A DNA stretch of 10,183 bases, from contig JABDPD010000300.1 in the NCBI GenBank assembly GCA_013042895.1, positions 1-10,183 of the forward strand, written 5' to 3'. This DNA comes from Boseongicola sp. Lineage in GTDB: Bacteria; Pseudomonadota; Alphaproteobacteria; Rhodobacterales; Rhodobacteraceae. The notes under the pieces are model-generated. The model was not told the origin of the DNA and searched no databases. It saw nothing but the letters and a program-made list of their open reading frames with translations. This document shows, piece by piece, positions 1 to 8,393 of this stretch; position 1 is the first letter of the stretch, and every line of letters begins with the position of its first letter. A program made the translations under genes and the position numbers.

Positions 1-1
1 C

Positions 2-235
2 GACTATGGCGTGCGTGCGGCTGAGGCGGCTATGACCGCGCTGGCGCAGGAAGGCATTCTGACCGAGGCGGATTTGCCTCAGACACACGAAGGTGCCGCC
101 ACAGATGGCACCGCCTTGCTGGCCGCGCGTCAGCTAAATCCAAGACGTATCGCCGTCGTACACGTGGGCACTCGCCCCGGTCCCGACGGTATCGAAACTT
201 TCATGAACGTAGAACGGCTTCGGCCGCAACAATAG
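2..235 (+). CDS. 3' end of an unidentified protein upstream of sucD (partial)
   Basis: An open frame enters from the left edge, with Asp-Tyr-Gly-Val-Arg as its first visible residues, and ends at TAG 233-235. About 77 codons are visible. The frame has no stop before the window edge, so the true start is probably outside; the GTG at position 11 is only the first visible start codon. The visible part is rich in alanine, has a hydrophobic strand (residues IAVVHVG, about 30 before the end), and ends in basic residues and Gln-Gln. I do not recognise the family. It is not the C-terminus of SucC, which would be expected near sucD. The stop is 11 nt before the sucD ATG and overlaps the sucD ribosome binding site, so the two are probably in one transcript. 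No function is proposed. Confidence 0.6.
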   Translation, partial: DYGVRAAEAAMTALAQEGILTEADLPQTHEGAATDGTALLAARQLNPRRIAVVHVGTRPGPDGIETFMNVERLRPQQ

Positions 236-246
236 GGAACTGCAAA

Positions 247-1128
247 ATGGCTGTCCTCGTCGACGAAAACACCAAGGTAATCTGTCAGGGCTTCACGGGC
301 TCGCAGGGGACATTTCACTCCGAACAGGCGATTGCCTATGGAACTCAGATGGTTGGCGGCGTGACGCCTGGAAAAGGTGGTCAGACCCATCTGGACCTGC
401 CGGTGTTCAACTCATGCCACGAGGCCGTGGCCAAGACGGGCGCGAATGCAAGCGTGATTTATGTGCCGCCGCCATTTGCAGCGGACTCGATTTTGGAAGC
501 ATTGGATGCAGAAATTCCTTTGATCGTGGCGATCACGGAGGGCATCCCAGTTCTCGACATGATGCGGGTGAAGCGGGCGTTGGAAACTTCGTCGTCAACA
601 CTAATTGGTCCGAACTGCCCTGGTGTGATTACTCCTGATGCCTGCAAGATCGGCATTATGCCGGGTCACATTCACAAGCGCGGCTCGGTCGGCGTTGTCT
701 CCCGTTCCGGCACGCTAACTTACGAGGCTGTGAAGCAAACCACTGACGTGGGCCTTGGTCAGTCGACCTGTGTTGGTATCGGCGGCGACCCAATCAAAGG
801 CACAGAGCATATTGATGTACTGGAGTGGTTCCTTGCGGACGACGAAACTGAGAGCATCATCATGATCGGTGAGATCGGCGGTTCGGCTGAAGAAGAGGCT
901 GCACAGTTCCTCGCGGATGAGAAGAAGAAGGGTCGTTGGAAGCCAACGGCTGGCTTTATTGCGGGGCGCACGGCACCTCCGGGACGTCGGATGGGCCACG
1001 CGGGAGCGATTGTTGCCGGTGGCAAAGGTGGCGCGGACGACAAGATCGAAGCAATGAAGTCCGCCGGTATCGTTGTGGCGGAGAGCCCCGCTGGGCTTGG
1101 TGAGGCTGTGTTGGAAGCGATTGGCTGA
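247..1128 (+). CDS. sucD: Succinyl-CoA synthetase (ligase) subunit alpha
   Basis: This is the alpha subunit of the cytosolic TCA-cycle enzyme that converts succinyl-CoA, phosphate and ADP or GDP to succinate, CoA and ATP or GTP; it works with SucC, which is not in view. The 293-residue length fits the family (E. coli SucD is 289). An N-terminal CoA-binding Rossmann domain has the glycine-rich [14 protein letters not shown] (residues 14-27) and GGVTPGKGG (37-45). The [10 protein letters not shown] motif lies at 119-128. The phospho-accepting histidine is His251 in [10 protein letters not shown]. The start is supported by AGGGA at 234-238, 8 nt before the ATG. The stop TGA overlaps the ATG of the next gene (TGATG, 1126-1130), indicating coupled translation. 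The sequence looks complete and intact. Confidence 0.97.
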   Translation: MAVLVDENTKVICQGFTGSQGTFHSEQAIAYGTQMVGGVTPGKGGQTHLDLPVFNSCHEAVAKTGANASVIYVPPPFAADSILEALDAEIPLIVAITEGIPVLDMMRVKRALETSSSTLIGPNCPGVITPDACKIGIMPGHIHKRGSVGVVSRSGTLTYEAVKQTTDVGLGQSTCVGIGGDPIKGTEHIDVLEWFLADDETESIIMIGEIGGSAEEEAAQFLADEKKKGRWKPTAGFIAGRTAPPGRRMGHAGAIVAGGKGGADDKIEAMKSAGIVVAESPAGLGEAVLEAIG

Positions 1129-1736
1129 TGGGACTTCGGCTTTCAGCGGTTGCAATAGCTCTTACAGTGGTGGCGACAACGTCGACCGCCGCTTCGGCTA
1201 TTGAGCAACCATTGGAGTTTGCGCAGACCTGTCTGCAGCCCGCCGACGAGATCGATTCAATCGCAGACAAGCTGGAAGACGCCGGATGGAACCGGAGTTT
1301 TGACGCGGATGCAGTCGTCACAGGACTGACTTGGATCGGCATCACAGATTACTTCACAACCGATACGGGTGGCGAAACACTTGAAGCGATTATGGCTCTG
1401 AAGGCAAAGACTGCCAGTGCCCTTCTGCGGAAGAAGGACATCCCACAAAGCAAGGGCCGGTTCTTGGCACGGGGCGATGATATTCTCTACATCATGTGGC
1501 GCCAACCCAAGGCCACGGTAACCGAAATCGAGTGTCATGCAGCATTGTCAGTCGAGACAATGCGAGAGACATTTGCGCAACTTGATCTGGCAACCCGCCC
1601 CGCCTTCCATCAAGGCCCAGCCGAAATTTCCGCAGCAGGCAGAGTGACTATCAGCCTTCTCAACCCTGAAAAACTTGCGCCGCATTCACCGCCGGGTGCG
1701 GTGGTCAAAACTTATCACACGTCGCGTAACCAATGA
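1128..1736 (+). CDS. Predicted exported protein of unknown function between sucD and sucA
   Basis: A 202-residue protein that I do not recognise. The N-terminus looks like a Sec signal peptide: a single Arg at residue 4, a hydrophobic core at about 5-17, and a small-residue AASA site that suggests cleavage after Ala24. The rest is soluble and mixed in charge, with no further membrane segment. Two cysteines (Cys35 and Cys136) remain in the mature part and could form a disulfide in the periplasm. The ATG at 1128 shares a base with the sucD stop, so it is probably translated by ribosomes finishing sucD; its stop is 25 nt before sucA. A periplasmic product among cytosolic TCA enzymes is unexpected. 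The signal peptide and the coupling are seen in the sequence; the location is inferred and the function is unknown. Confidence 0.8.
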   Translation: MGLRLSAVAIALTVVATTSTAASAIEQPLEFAQTCLQPADEIDSIADKLEDAGWNRSFDADAVVTGLTWIGITDYFTTDTGGETLEAIMALKAKTASALLRKKDIPQSKGRFLARGDDILYIMWRQPKATVTEIECHAALSVETMRETFAQLDLATRPAFHQGPAEISAAGRVTISLLNPEKLAPHSPPGAVVKTYHTSRNQ

Positions 1737-1761
1737 AGCATCCCCACAGAGAGGTGACTCC

Positions 1762-4725
1762 ATGACCGAACAATCCCCGAACGAAATCTTCAAGGCTTCG
1801 TCCTTTCTACAAGGCCATAACGCTGAGTATATCGAGCAACTCTATGCGCGCTATGCGGCGGACCCGAATGCGGTCGATGAAGCGTGGGGCGCGTTCTTCA
1901 AGGAGCTTGGAGACGCTGGTGTGGATGCGCAGGCCGAGGCGGCTGGGCCATCCTGGGCGCGGGCCGATTGGCCACCGCAGCCTAGCGACGAGTTGACGTC
2001 AGCTCTGGATGGGCAGTGGGGCGATTTGGGCCCTAAGGCTGCGGCTGGTGCCGGTGCCAAGATTGCTGCGAAGGCAGCAGAAAAGGGTGTGGCGGTCAGT
2101 GAAGATCAGATCAAACGGGCAGTATTGGATTCGATCCGTGCTTTGATGATCATCCGGGCCTATCGTATTCGCGGTCATCTCGTGGCGGACCTTGATCCAT
2201 TGGGGATGCGCGATCAGACGCCTCATCCGGAACTTGATCCTAAGTCTTATGGGTTCTCAGAAGCCGATATGGATCGCCCGATCTTCATTGATAACGTGCT
2301 TGGGCTTCAGATGGCCTCGATGCGTGAGATCATTGCCATTGTGAAGCGGACCTATTGCGGCACGTTTGCACTGCAGTACATGCACATCTCGAACCCAGAA
2401 GAAGCCGGGTGGCTGAAAGAGCGGATCGAAGGTTACGGCAAGGAAATCGCGTTTACCCGTGAGGGGCGTAAAGCGATCCTCTCAAAGCTGGTCGAGGCCG
2501 AAGGATTCGAGAAGTTCCTGCATGTGAAATACATGGGCACCAAGCGATTTGGTCTGGACGGTGGTGAGAGCCTGGTTCCCGCGATGGAACAAATCATCAA
2601 ACGCGGGGGCGCGCTTGGTGTAAAGGACATCATCATCGGTATGCCGCACCGGGGTCGTCTGAGTGTTTTGGCTAATGTGATGGCCAAACCTTACAAGGCG
2701 ATCTTCAACGAATTTCAGGGTGGCTCTTTCAAGCCAGAGGACGTCGATGGGTCGGGCGATGTAAAGTATCACCTTGGGGCGTCGTCGGATCGTGAGTTTG
2801 ATGGGAACTCGGTGCATCTTAGTCTGACGGCGAACCCGTCGCACCTTGAGGCCGTGAACCCGGTTGTGATCGGCAAGGCGCGGGCCAAGCAGGACCAGCA
2901 CAACGATGAAACCCGAACGAGTGTTTTGCCGCTTTTGCTGCATGGTGACGCAGCATTTGCCGGCCAGGGTGTTGTGGCTGAGTGTTTCGGCCTGTCGGGT
3001 CTGAAGGGTCACAAGACAGGTGGCACAATCCACATCATTGTGAACAACCAGATTGGCTTTACGACGGCGCCGCACAATTCGCGGTCCTCTCCGTATCCGA
3101 CGGATATTGCCTTGATGGTGGAAGCGCCGATTTTCCATGTGAACGGCGATGACCCTGAGGCCGTGGTGCATGCCGCCAAGGTCGCGACCGAGTTCCGTCA
3201 GAAGTTTGGCAAGGACGTGGTTCTGGATATCTTCTGCTACCGCCGGTTTGGTCATAACGAGGGCGACGAGCCCATGTTCACCAACCCGATCATGTATCAG
3301 AAGATCAAAAAGCAGAAAACGACGCTGAGCCTTTATACCGAGCGTCTTGTGCGCGACGGGTTGATCCCCGAAGGCGAAATTGAGGATATGAAGGCCAGTT
3401 TTCAATCCTATCTGAACGATGAATTCGAAGCCGGGAAAGCCTATAAGCCAAACAAGGCGGACTGGCTGGATGGGCGCTGGTCGCATCTCGACAAAGAAGG
3501 CGAGAAGTATCAGCGCGGTAAGACGGCGATAAAGAAAGCGACGTTTGAGGAGATCGGCAAGGCATTGACCACAGTGCCTGAAGGCGTGCCTATTCACCGT
3601 ACGGTCGAGCGTTTGTTAGAGAACAAAGCGAAGATGTTCGACAGTGGTGAAGGGTTCGACTGGGCAACGGCGGAGGCCTTGGCGTTTGGCTCGCTTCTGA
3701 CAGAAGGGTATCCGGTACGGCTGGCGGGTCAGGATTCCACGCGAGGGACCTTCTCGCAGCGCCATTCCGGCATCATCAATCAGGAGACGGAAGAGCGGTA
3801 TTATCCTCTAAACAGCATCCGCGAAGGACAGGCCCACTACGAGGTGATCGACTCGATGCTGTCGGAATATGCGGTGCTTGGGTTCGAGTACGGCTATTCA
3901 CTCGCCGAGCCAAATGCACTGGTTCTTTGGGAAGCGCAGTTTGGCGACTTCGCCAATGGGGCGCAGATCATGTTCGACCAGTTCATCTCATCTGGTGAAC
4001 GCAAGTGGCTTCGGATGTCGGGCCTCGTGATGCTTCTGCCGCACGGGTTTGAGGGGCAAGGTCCTGAGCACTCGTCTGCGCGACTTGAGCGCTTCTTGCA
4101 AATGTGTGCGGAAGACAACTGGATCGTGGCGAACTGCACGACTCCAGCAAACTATTTCCACCTTCTGCGTCGCCAACTGCATCGTAGCTACCGAAAGCCG
4201 CTGGTGATTATGACGCCGAAGTCTTTGCTCCGTCACAAAATGGCAGTCTCGAAGAAGTCAGAGTTTATCACCGGATCGAGCTTCCACCGCGTACTTTGGG
4301 ATGACGCGCAGCTTGGCAATTCGGACACGGAATTGGCAGGTGATGACAAGATCAAGCGGGTCGTAATGTGTTCAGGCAAAGTCTACTTTGACCTTCTGGA
4401 AGAACGTGACGCTCGCGGCATTGATGATATCTACCTAATGCGCGTCGAGCAGTTCTATCCATTCCCGGCACAGTCGTTCGTGAACGAATTAAAGCGCTTC
4501 CCGAACGCTGATTACGTCTGGTGTCAGGAAGAGCCGAAGAACCAGGGCGCTTGGACTTTTATGGAGCCCAACATTGAATGGGTTCTCACCCGCATCAAAG
4601 CCAAGAACACACGTCCGAAATACGCGGGACGCGCGGCGGCGGCATCGCCGGCTACAGGTCTCGCTTCGGCGCACAAAGCACAACAACAGGCGCTCGTGAA
4701 TGACGCGCTGACACTGGAAGGGTAA
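1762..4725 (+). CDS. sucA: 2-oxoglutarate dehydrogenase E1 component, thiamine diphosphate-dependent
   Basis: E1o decarboxylates 2-oxoglutarate and passes the succinyl group to lipoyl-SucB. The 987-residue length is typical of alphaproteobacteria (E. coli has 933). The N-terminal segment FLQGHNAEYIEQLY (15-28) matches the E2-binding region. The GMPHRGRLSVLANV motif is at 293-306 and TANPSHLEAVNP at 357-367. The thiamine diphosphate/Mg motif runs from HGDAAFAGQG (394-403) to VNNQIGFTT (427-435), with the GD and NN pair. RRFGHNEGDEP (494-504) follows. The pyrimidine-binding domain includes RLAGQDSTRGTFSQRH (653-668) and GFEYGYS (707-713). A Pro/Ala-rich patch before the C-terminus (about 952-970) is low complexity. 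An in-frame ATG exists 87 nt upstream, but the start at 1762 has AGAGAGG at 1748-1754 with 7 nt spacing and gives the expected N-terminus. The stop is 6 nt from sucB. Confidence 0.97.
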   Translation: MTEQSPNEIFKASSFLQGHNAEYIEQLYARYAADPNAVDEAWGAFFKELGDAGVDAQAEAAGPSWARADWPPQPSDELTSALDGQWGDLGPKAAAGAGAKIAAKAAEKGVAVSEDQIKRAVLDSIRALMIIRAYRIRGHLVADLDPLGMRDQTPHPELDPKSYGFSEADMDRPIFIDNVLGLQMASMREIIAIVKRTYCGTFALQYMHISNPEEAGWLKERIEGYGKEIAFTREGRKAILSKLVEAEGFEKFLHVKYMGTKRFGLDGGESLVPAMEQIIKRGGALGVKDIIIGMPHRGRLSVLANVMAKPYKAIFNEFQGGSFKPEDVDGSGDVKYHLGASSDREFDGNSVHLSLTANPSHLEAVNPVVIGKARAKQDQHNDETRTSVLPLLLHGDAAFAGQGVVAECFGLSGLKGHKTGGTIHIIVNNQIGFTTAPHNSRSSPYPTDIALMVEAPIFHVNGDDPEAVVHAAKVATEFRQKFGKDVVLDIFCYRRFGHNEGDEPMFTNPIMYQKIKKQKTTLSLYTERLVRDGLIPEGEIEDMKASFQSYLNDEFEAGKAYKPNKADWLDGRWSHLDKEGEKYQRGKTAIKKATFEEIGKALTTVPEGVPIHRTVERLLENKAKMFDSGEGFDWATAEALAFGSLLTEGYPVRLAGQDSTRGTFSQRHSGIINQETEERYYPLNSIREGQAHYEVIDSMLSEYAVLGFEYGYSLAEPNALVLWEAQFGDFANGAQIMFDQFISSGERKWLRMSGLVMLLPHGFEGQGPEHSSARLERFLQMCAEDNWIVANCTTPANYFHLLRRQLHRSYRKPLVIMTPKSLLRHKMAVSKKSEFITGSSFHRVLWDDAQLGNSDTELAGDDKIKRVVMCSGKVYFDLLEERDARGIDDIYLMRVEQFYPFPAQSFVNELKRFPNADYVWCQEEPKNQGAWTFMEPNIEWVLTRIKAKNTRPKYAGRAAAASPATGLASAHKAQQQALVNDALTLEG

Positions 4726-4731
4726 TCCGAC

Positions 4732-6240
4732 ATGGCAACTGAAATTCGAGTGCCGACGCTTGGGGAAAGCGTTACGGAAGCGACTGTCGCAACGTGGTTC
4801 AAAAAGCCCGGCGATACGGTCGCAGTGGACGAAATGCTCTGCGAGCTGGAAACCGACAAGGTTACGGTCGAGGTCCCCTCGCCCGCTGCGGGGAAATTGG
4901 GAGAGATCATCGCGGCAGAAGGTGCGACTGTTGGTGTGGACGCGCTATTGGCGACACTGGCTGAAGGCGACAGCGTAGCAGCTGCTTCCGCAACCAAAAA
5001 AGCTGGGGCTCCTAAAGCGGCGTCAGGCGGAGGTCAATCGCTTGACGTCATGGTTCCAACCCTTGGCGAGAGCGTCACCGAGGCGACAGTGTCGAGCTGG
5101 TTCAAAAAGGCCGGAGACAGCGTCACTCAAGACGAGATGCTTTGCGAGTTGGAGACCGACAAAGTGTCGGTCGAAGTTCCCGCCCCAGCGACTGGCATAC
5201 TCGGCGAGATTTTGGCGGCTGAGGGAGCAACAGTTGAAGCAGGCGGCAAGCTCGCTGTGATGTCGGCGGGCGAAGGCGCCTCGGCACCTGTACCTTCACC
5301 TGCGGCGGAAGCTCCCGCCGAGACGGACCCTGCGAGAGGAGGCGGGAAGGATGTGGAAGACGCGCCTTCGGCCAAGAAGCTGATGGCCGAAAACAACCTT
5401 TCGTCCGATCAGGTCGCGGGCTCGGGGCGCGATGGCCGCGTCATGAAGGAAGACGTGCAGAAGGCTTTGGCCAATCCGACTCCTGCTGCCGCACCCGCAG
5501 CTCCAGCCGCTCCGCGTGGCCCAGTGGCAGCGGAAGATGCGGGTCGCGAGGAACGTGTGAAGATGACACGTTTGCGCCAGACCATTGCACGCCGCCTGAA
5601 AGACGCGCAAAACACTGCCGCGATGCTGACGACTTACAACGAGGTCGACATGTCGGCCACCATGGCGCTCCGGAAGGAATACAAGGAGCTCTTCGAGAAG
5701 AAGCACGGTGTGAAGCTCGGATTTATGTCGTTCTTCACTAAGGCCTGTGCACATGCATTGAAGGAAGTGCCCGAGGTGAACGCCGAGATTGATGGCACGG
5801 ACGTAGTGTATAAAAACTTCGTTCACATGGGCATCGCCGTTGGAACACCAAATGGTCTTGTTGTCCCTGTGGTGCGCAACTCCGATCATATGTCGTTTGA
5901 CGAGATCGAGAAAAAAATCAATGAGCTGGGTGCGCGTGGTCGCGATGGGAAACTCTCGATGGCAGAGATGCAGGGCGGGACATTCACCATTTCGAATGGC
6001 GGTGTTTATGGTTCACTGATGTCGTCACCTATCCTGAACCCGCCACAGTCAGGTATCCTCGGCATGCACAAAATCCAAGAGCGTCCGATGGTCGTGAATG
6101 GCGAGATCGTGATCCGTCCAATGATGTATCTAGCTCTGTCCTATGACCACAGGATTGTGGACGGCAAAGGGGCGGTGACCTTCCTCGTGCGGGTAAAAGA
6201 AGCGCTTGAGGATCCACGACGGCTTTTGATGGACCTTTGA
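4732..6240 (+). CDS. sucB: Dihydrolipoyllysine succinyltransferase (2-oxoglutarate dehydrogenase E2) with two lipoyl domains
   Basis: E2o forms the core of the complex and transfers the succinyl group from lipoyl-lysine to CoA. The 502-residue length is about 100 more than E. coli SucB (about 405), explained by a second lipoyl domain. Order: lipoyl domain 1 (about 2-79, lipoyl Lys43 in ETDKVTVEV), Ala/Lys linker, lipoyl domain 2 (about 103-178, Lys144 in ETDKVSVEV), Pro/Ala linker, peripheral E3/E1-binding domain (about 209-246), a second Ala/Pro linker (248-268), and the acyltransferase domain (about 275-502) with catalytic His473 and Asp477 in DHRIVDG. Residues 7-67 and 108-168 are identical at 50 of 61 positions. 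GGAAGG at 4716-4721 in the end of sucA gives the ribosome binding site. 2-oxoglutarate specificity, rather than pyruvate, is inferred from adjacency to sucA. Confidence 0.96.
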   Translation: MATEIRVPTLGESVTEATVATWFKKPGDTVAVDEMLCELETDKVTVEVPSPAAGKLGEIIAAEGATVGVDALLATLAEGDSVAAASATKKAGAPKAASGGGQSLDVMVPTLGESVTEATVSSWFKKAGDSVTQDEMLCELETDKVSVEVPAPATGILGEILAAEGATVEAGGKLAVMSAGEGASAPVPSPAAEAPAETDPARGGGKDVEDAPSAKKLMAENNLSSDQVAGSGRDGRVMKEDVQKALANPTPAAAPAAPAAPRGPVAAEDAGREERVKMTRLRQTIARRLKDAQNTAAMLTTYNEVDMSATMALRKEYKELFEKKHGVKLGFMSFFTKACAHALKEVPEVNAEIDGTDVVYKNFVHMGIAVGTPNGLVVPVVRNSDHMSFDEIEKKINELGARGRDGKLSMAEMQGGTFTISNGGVYGSLMSSPILNPPQSGILGMHKIQERPMVVNGEIVIRPMMYLALSYDHRIVDGKGAVTFLVRVKEALEDPRRLLMDL

Positions 6241-6244
6241 AGCC

Positions 6245-6586
6245 ATGACCTGGCCCGGAAAACGATTTGGCGGCGCGGCGATCATGATCGCGCTACTGGG
6301 CATTTACGCTACGATATTCGCACGCACGACGTTTGACGTGTTCGACCTTCCTTTGTGGATCGGGCTATTGGAATGGCCAATCACGTTGGTTCTATTTTAT
6401 GCAATCTGGGCTGCCTGGCAGAAACAGTCGCGCAAGGCAGCACTTGCTGTCGTCGCTTCAATGCTCGGCTTTTACGGTGTTCATGGACACTTGTTGTTTG
6501 ATGTGCCGCTGGCCTTCATCGCTGTCACCGTCGCTGCCCTGATCATCCTCGTCACACTCCCAAGCGCCTGGGCGCAAGGTTGGTGA
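6245..6586 (+). CDS. Small integral membrane protein of unknown function
   Basis: A 113-residue, strongly hydrophobic protein with four likely transmembrane helices at about 9-27, 37-58, 64-81 and 85-106. Basic residues at 6-7 and a Lys/Arg cluster at 60-64 between helices 2 and 3 suggest both ends are cytoplasmic. Trp and aromatic residues sit near helix ends, and a few histidines (80, 82) lie around the third and fourth helices. I do not recognise the family. The ATG is 4 nt after the sucB stop with only a weak GAAG just upstream, so translation probably depends on ribosomes leaving sucB. Its own TGA overlaps the GTG of the following lipoprotein gene. The arrangement links it to the 2-oxoglutarate dehydrogenase operon in expression; any functional link is inference. 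Confidence 0.8.
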   Translation: MTWPGKRFGGAAIMIALLGIYATIFARTTFDVFDLPLWIGLLEWPITLVLFYAIWAAWQKQSRKAALAVVASMLGFYGVHGHLLFDVPLAFIAVTVAALIILVTLPSAWAQGW

Positions 6587-6918
6587 GAAAGCCAATACGC
6601 ATAACTGGTGCTCTTGCGCTCGCGGCCCTAGCCGGATGCGCAGCCCCTGTGGCGGATATCACGGCGACCGCACGCCATGTGGCGTCAAACGTCGCATACG
6701 GCAATGATGGCGCGCGGATGCACTTGTTCATCTTCGATCCGAACGTGCCACGCTCGCTCGCAGACAGAAAAGCGATTGCCCGTCGGACCATTGCTCTGGA
6801 CCCTGGATGCGCTTGGGTTGTCGCCCCCGATGACGTGCTCATTGAAGCTACCAAAACACAAGGCGCACGATTCACTGACACAATGCTGGTCGCACCTCTA
6901 AGATGCTCACGGACATGA
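6583..6918 (+). CDS. Small predicted lipoprotein of unknown function
   Basis: From the GTG at 6583 the product has 111 residues. The N-terminus has basic residues (Arg2, Lys3, Arg6), a hydrophobic stretch and a classic lipobox Leu-Ala-Gly-Cys with the lipidated residue at Cys19, so the mature protein would be about 93 residues anchored in a membrane and facing the periplasm. Two later cysteines (Cys76 and Cys108) could pair. There is no recognised domain. The GTG was chosen because it overlaps the preceding stop as GTGA (6583-6586), a usual coupling geometry; a TTG one codon earlier is also possible. AAGG at 6576-6579 is too close to be a convincing ribosome binding site. It closes the coupled sucB / membrane protein / lipoprotein series, before a 78-nt gap and lpd. 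Confidence 0.75.
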   Translation: MRKPIRITGALALAALAGCAAPVADITATARHVASNVAYGNDGARMHLFIFDPNVPRSLADRKAIARRTIALDPGCAWVVAPDDVLIEATKTQGARFTDTMLVAPLRCSRT

Positions 6919-6930
6919 TCATTCACCTGT

Positions 6931-6966
6931 TCAAAAATATCCTGGAGGGCAAGGGGGCGAGGCCCC
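6931..6966 (-). repeat. Intergenic element A: GC hairpin plus CCTCCAGGAT core, upstream of lpd
   Basis: In the 78-nt gap before lpd, GGGGC-GAG-GCCCC (6954-6966) forms a 5-bp hairpin. Read on the minus strand, it is followed 5 nt later by CCTCCAGGATATTTTTGA (6948 to 6931). The same arrangement recurs on the plus strand after lpd (8394-8439), with the core CCTCCAAGAT differing at one of ten bases. From memory, elements of this form are frequent between genes of Rhodobacterales; I could not verify that here. Possible roles are partial transcription termination or mRNA end protection. The similarity is seen directly; the role is inferred. Confidence 0.55.
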
Positions 6967-6984
6967 AGCCGCTTCAAAAGCAAA

Positions 6985-6990
6985 AAGGAA
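6985..6990 (+). promoter_or_regulatory. Ribosome binding site of lpd
   Basis: AAGGAA lies 6 nt before the ATG at 6997. It is a good Shine-Dalgarno match and fixes the start; unlike the preceding two genes, lpd has its own clear initiation site and is separated from the upstream stop by 78 nt. Confidence 0.75.
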
Positions 6991-6996
6991 ATCCCA

Positions 6997-8385
6997 ATGG
7001 CAAGTTATGATGTTATCGTCATCGGCAGTGGCCCCGGCGGCTATGTGTGCGCAATTCGGTGCGCGCAGCTGGGGCTAAAGACAGCATGTGTGGAAGGGCG
7101 TGAAACGCTGGGGGGGACCTGTCTAAACGTGGGCTGCATCCCATCCAAGGCGATGCTTCATGCCACTGAGATGCTTCATGAGGCGGAAACCAACTTCTCG
7201 AAAATGGGTCTCGGGGTGTCAAAACCCAAGGTCGATTGGAAGGCGATGCTGGCGTACAAACAGGACACGATCGATGCGAACACCAAAGGCATCGAATTCC
7301 TGTTCAAGAAAAACAAGGTGGATTGGCTTAAAGGTTGGGGATCGATCCCTGGCGAAGGCAAAGTGAAAGTCGGTGACGAGGTTCACGAAGCAAAACACAT
7401 CGTGATCGCAACTGGCTCGGACGTTGCCACTTTGCCAGGTGTCGAAGTTGACGAGAAGGTGGTTGTGTCCTCGACCGGTGCTTTGGAGCTTGGCAAAATA
7501 CCTAAGACTATGGTGGTAATTGGCGCAGGTGTGATCGGGCTTGAGTTGGGGTCCGTCTATAGCCGCCTCGGTGCGGATGTGACCGTGATCGAGTATCTCG
7601 ATGTTATCACACCGGGTATGGATGCTGAGATCCAGAAGACCTTTCAGCGCACACTCAAAAAGCAAGGTCTTAAATTCGTAATGGGGGCTGCTGTCCAGAG
7701 CGTGTCGGCAACAAAGACCAAGGCCAAGGTCACGTACAAGCTCAAAAAGAATGACAGTGAAGAGACAATTGATGCCGATACGGTCCTCGTCGCGACTGGG
7801 CGCAAACCCTATACGGATGGCCTTGGGTTGGCTGATCTTGGTGTTGAGATGTCCGAGCGCGGGCAGGTCAAAACGGACGCTCATTGGGCGACCAATGTGA
7901 AGGGAATTTACGCAATTGGCGACGCAATTGCAGGGCCGATGCTTGCGCATAAGGCTGAGGACGAGGGTATGGCCGTCGCCGAAACCATTGCCGGTCAAGC
8001 AGGACATGTGAACTATGGTGTCATTCCGGGCGTGATCTACACGCATCCAGAAGTTGCTAATGTTGGTCAGACCGAGGAGCAATTGAAGGAAGCCGGTCAG
8101 GCTTACAAAGTCGGCAAGTTTTCGTTTATGGGCAATGGGCGCGCGAAGGCGAACTTCGCGGCCGACGGGTTCGTGAAAATCCTCGCGGACAAAGACACCG
8201 ATCGCATTCTGGGCGCGCATATAATCGGGCCAATGGCGGGTGATCTGATCCACGAGATTTGTGTCGCGATGGAGTTCGGTGCGGCTGCCGAGGATTTGGC
8301 ACGGACTTGTCACGCTCACCCGACCTATTCAGAAGCGGTGCGCGAGGCGGCACTTGCCTGTGGAGACGGAGCAATCCACGCGTGA
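6997..8385 (+). CDS. lpd: Dihydrolipoyl dehydrogenase (E3) of the 2-oxoglutarate dehydrogenase complex
   Basis: E3 is the flavoprotein that reoxidises dihydrolipoyl-lysine of SucB and reduces NAD+. The 462-residue length is standard. The FAD Rossmann motif GSGPGG is at 10-15; the redox disulfide is Cys42/Cys47 in [13 protein letters not shown]. The NAD-binding motif [11 protein letters not shown] spans 175-185, and a second FAD contact, GIYAIGDA, is at 303-310. The dimerisation domain ends with HAHPTYSE, where His441 and Glu446 are the catalytic base pair. All key residues are present. It is last in the plus-strand cluster, so it probably serves this complex first, though E3 is often shared with other 2-oxoacid dehydrogenases and the glycine cleavage system. 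Related intergenic elements flank it on both sides. Confidence 0.97.
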   Translation: MASYDVIVIGSGPGGYVCAIRCAQLGLKTACVEGRETLGGTCLNVGCIPSKAMLHATEMLHEAETNFSKMGLGVSKPKVDWKAMLAYKQDTIDANTKGIEFLFKKNKVDWLKGWGSIPGEGKVKVGDEVHEAKHIVIATGSDVATLPGVEVDEKVVVSSTGALELGKIPKTMVVIGAGVIGLELGSVYSRLGADVTVIEYLDVITPGMDAEIQKTFQRTLKKQGLKFVMGAAVQSVSATKTKAKVTYKLKKNDSEETIDADTVLVATGRKPYTDGLGLADLGVEMSERGQVKTDAHWATNVKGIYAIGDAIAGPMLAHKAEDEGMAVAETIAGQAGHVNYGVIPGVIYTHPEVANVGQTEEQLKEAGQAYKVGKFSFMGNGRAKANFAADGFVKILADKDTDRILGAHIIGPMAGDLIHEICVAMEFGAAAEDLARTCHAHPTYSEAVREAALACGDGAIHA

Positions 8386-8393
8386 CATTTGGG

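Noticed and set aside
1675..1761. Upstream in-frame ATG that would add 29 residues to SucA
   Set aside because: The added segment is Arg-rich and unlike the family N-terminus, it overlaps the preceding gene, and a strong AGAGAGG site precedes the ATG at 1762.
2482..3597. Long minus-strand open frame of 371 codons inside sucA
   Set aside because: It lies wholly antisense to the conserved E1 catalytic region, its translation shows no recognisable domain, and long antisense frames are common opposite GC-rich conserved genes.
4732..5275. The two similar segments of sucB as a DNA repeat, CRISPR-like array or assembly duplication
   Set aside because: There are only two copies, they differ at many silent positions, and each encodes a complete lipoyl domain, so it is a protein-domain duplication.
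6903..7010. Short plus-strand frame of 35 codons across the sucB-lpd gap
   Set aside because: It overlaps both the lipoprotein 3' end and the lpd start, is read through the hairpin element and the lpd ribosome site, and has no ribosome site of its own.
7219..8319. Long minus-strand open frame of 366 codons inside lpd
   Set aside because: It is antisense to a complete, motif-confirmed E3 gene; no family resemblance or convincing ribosome site supports it.
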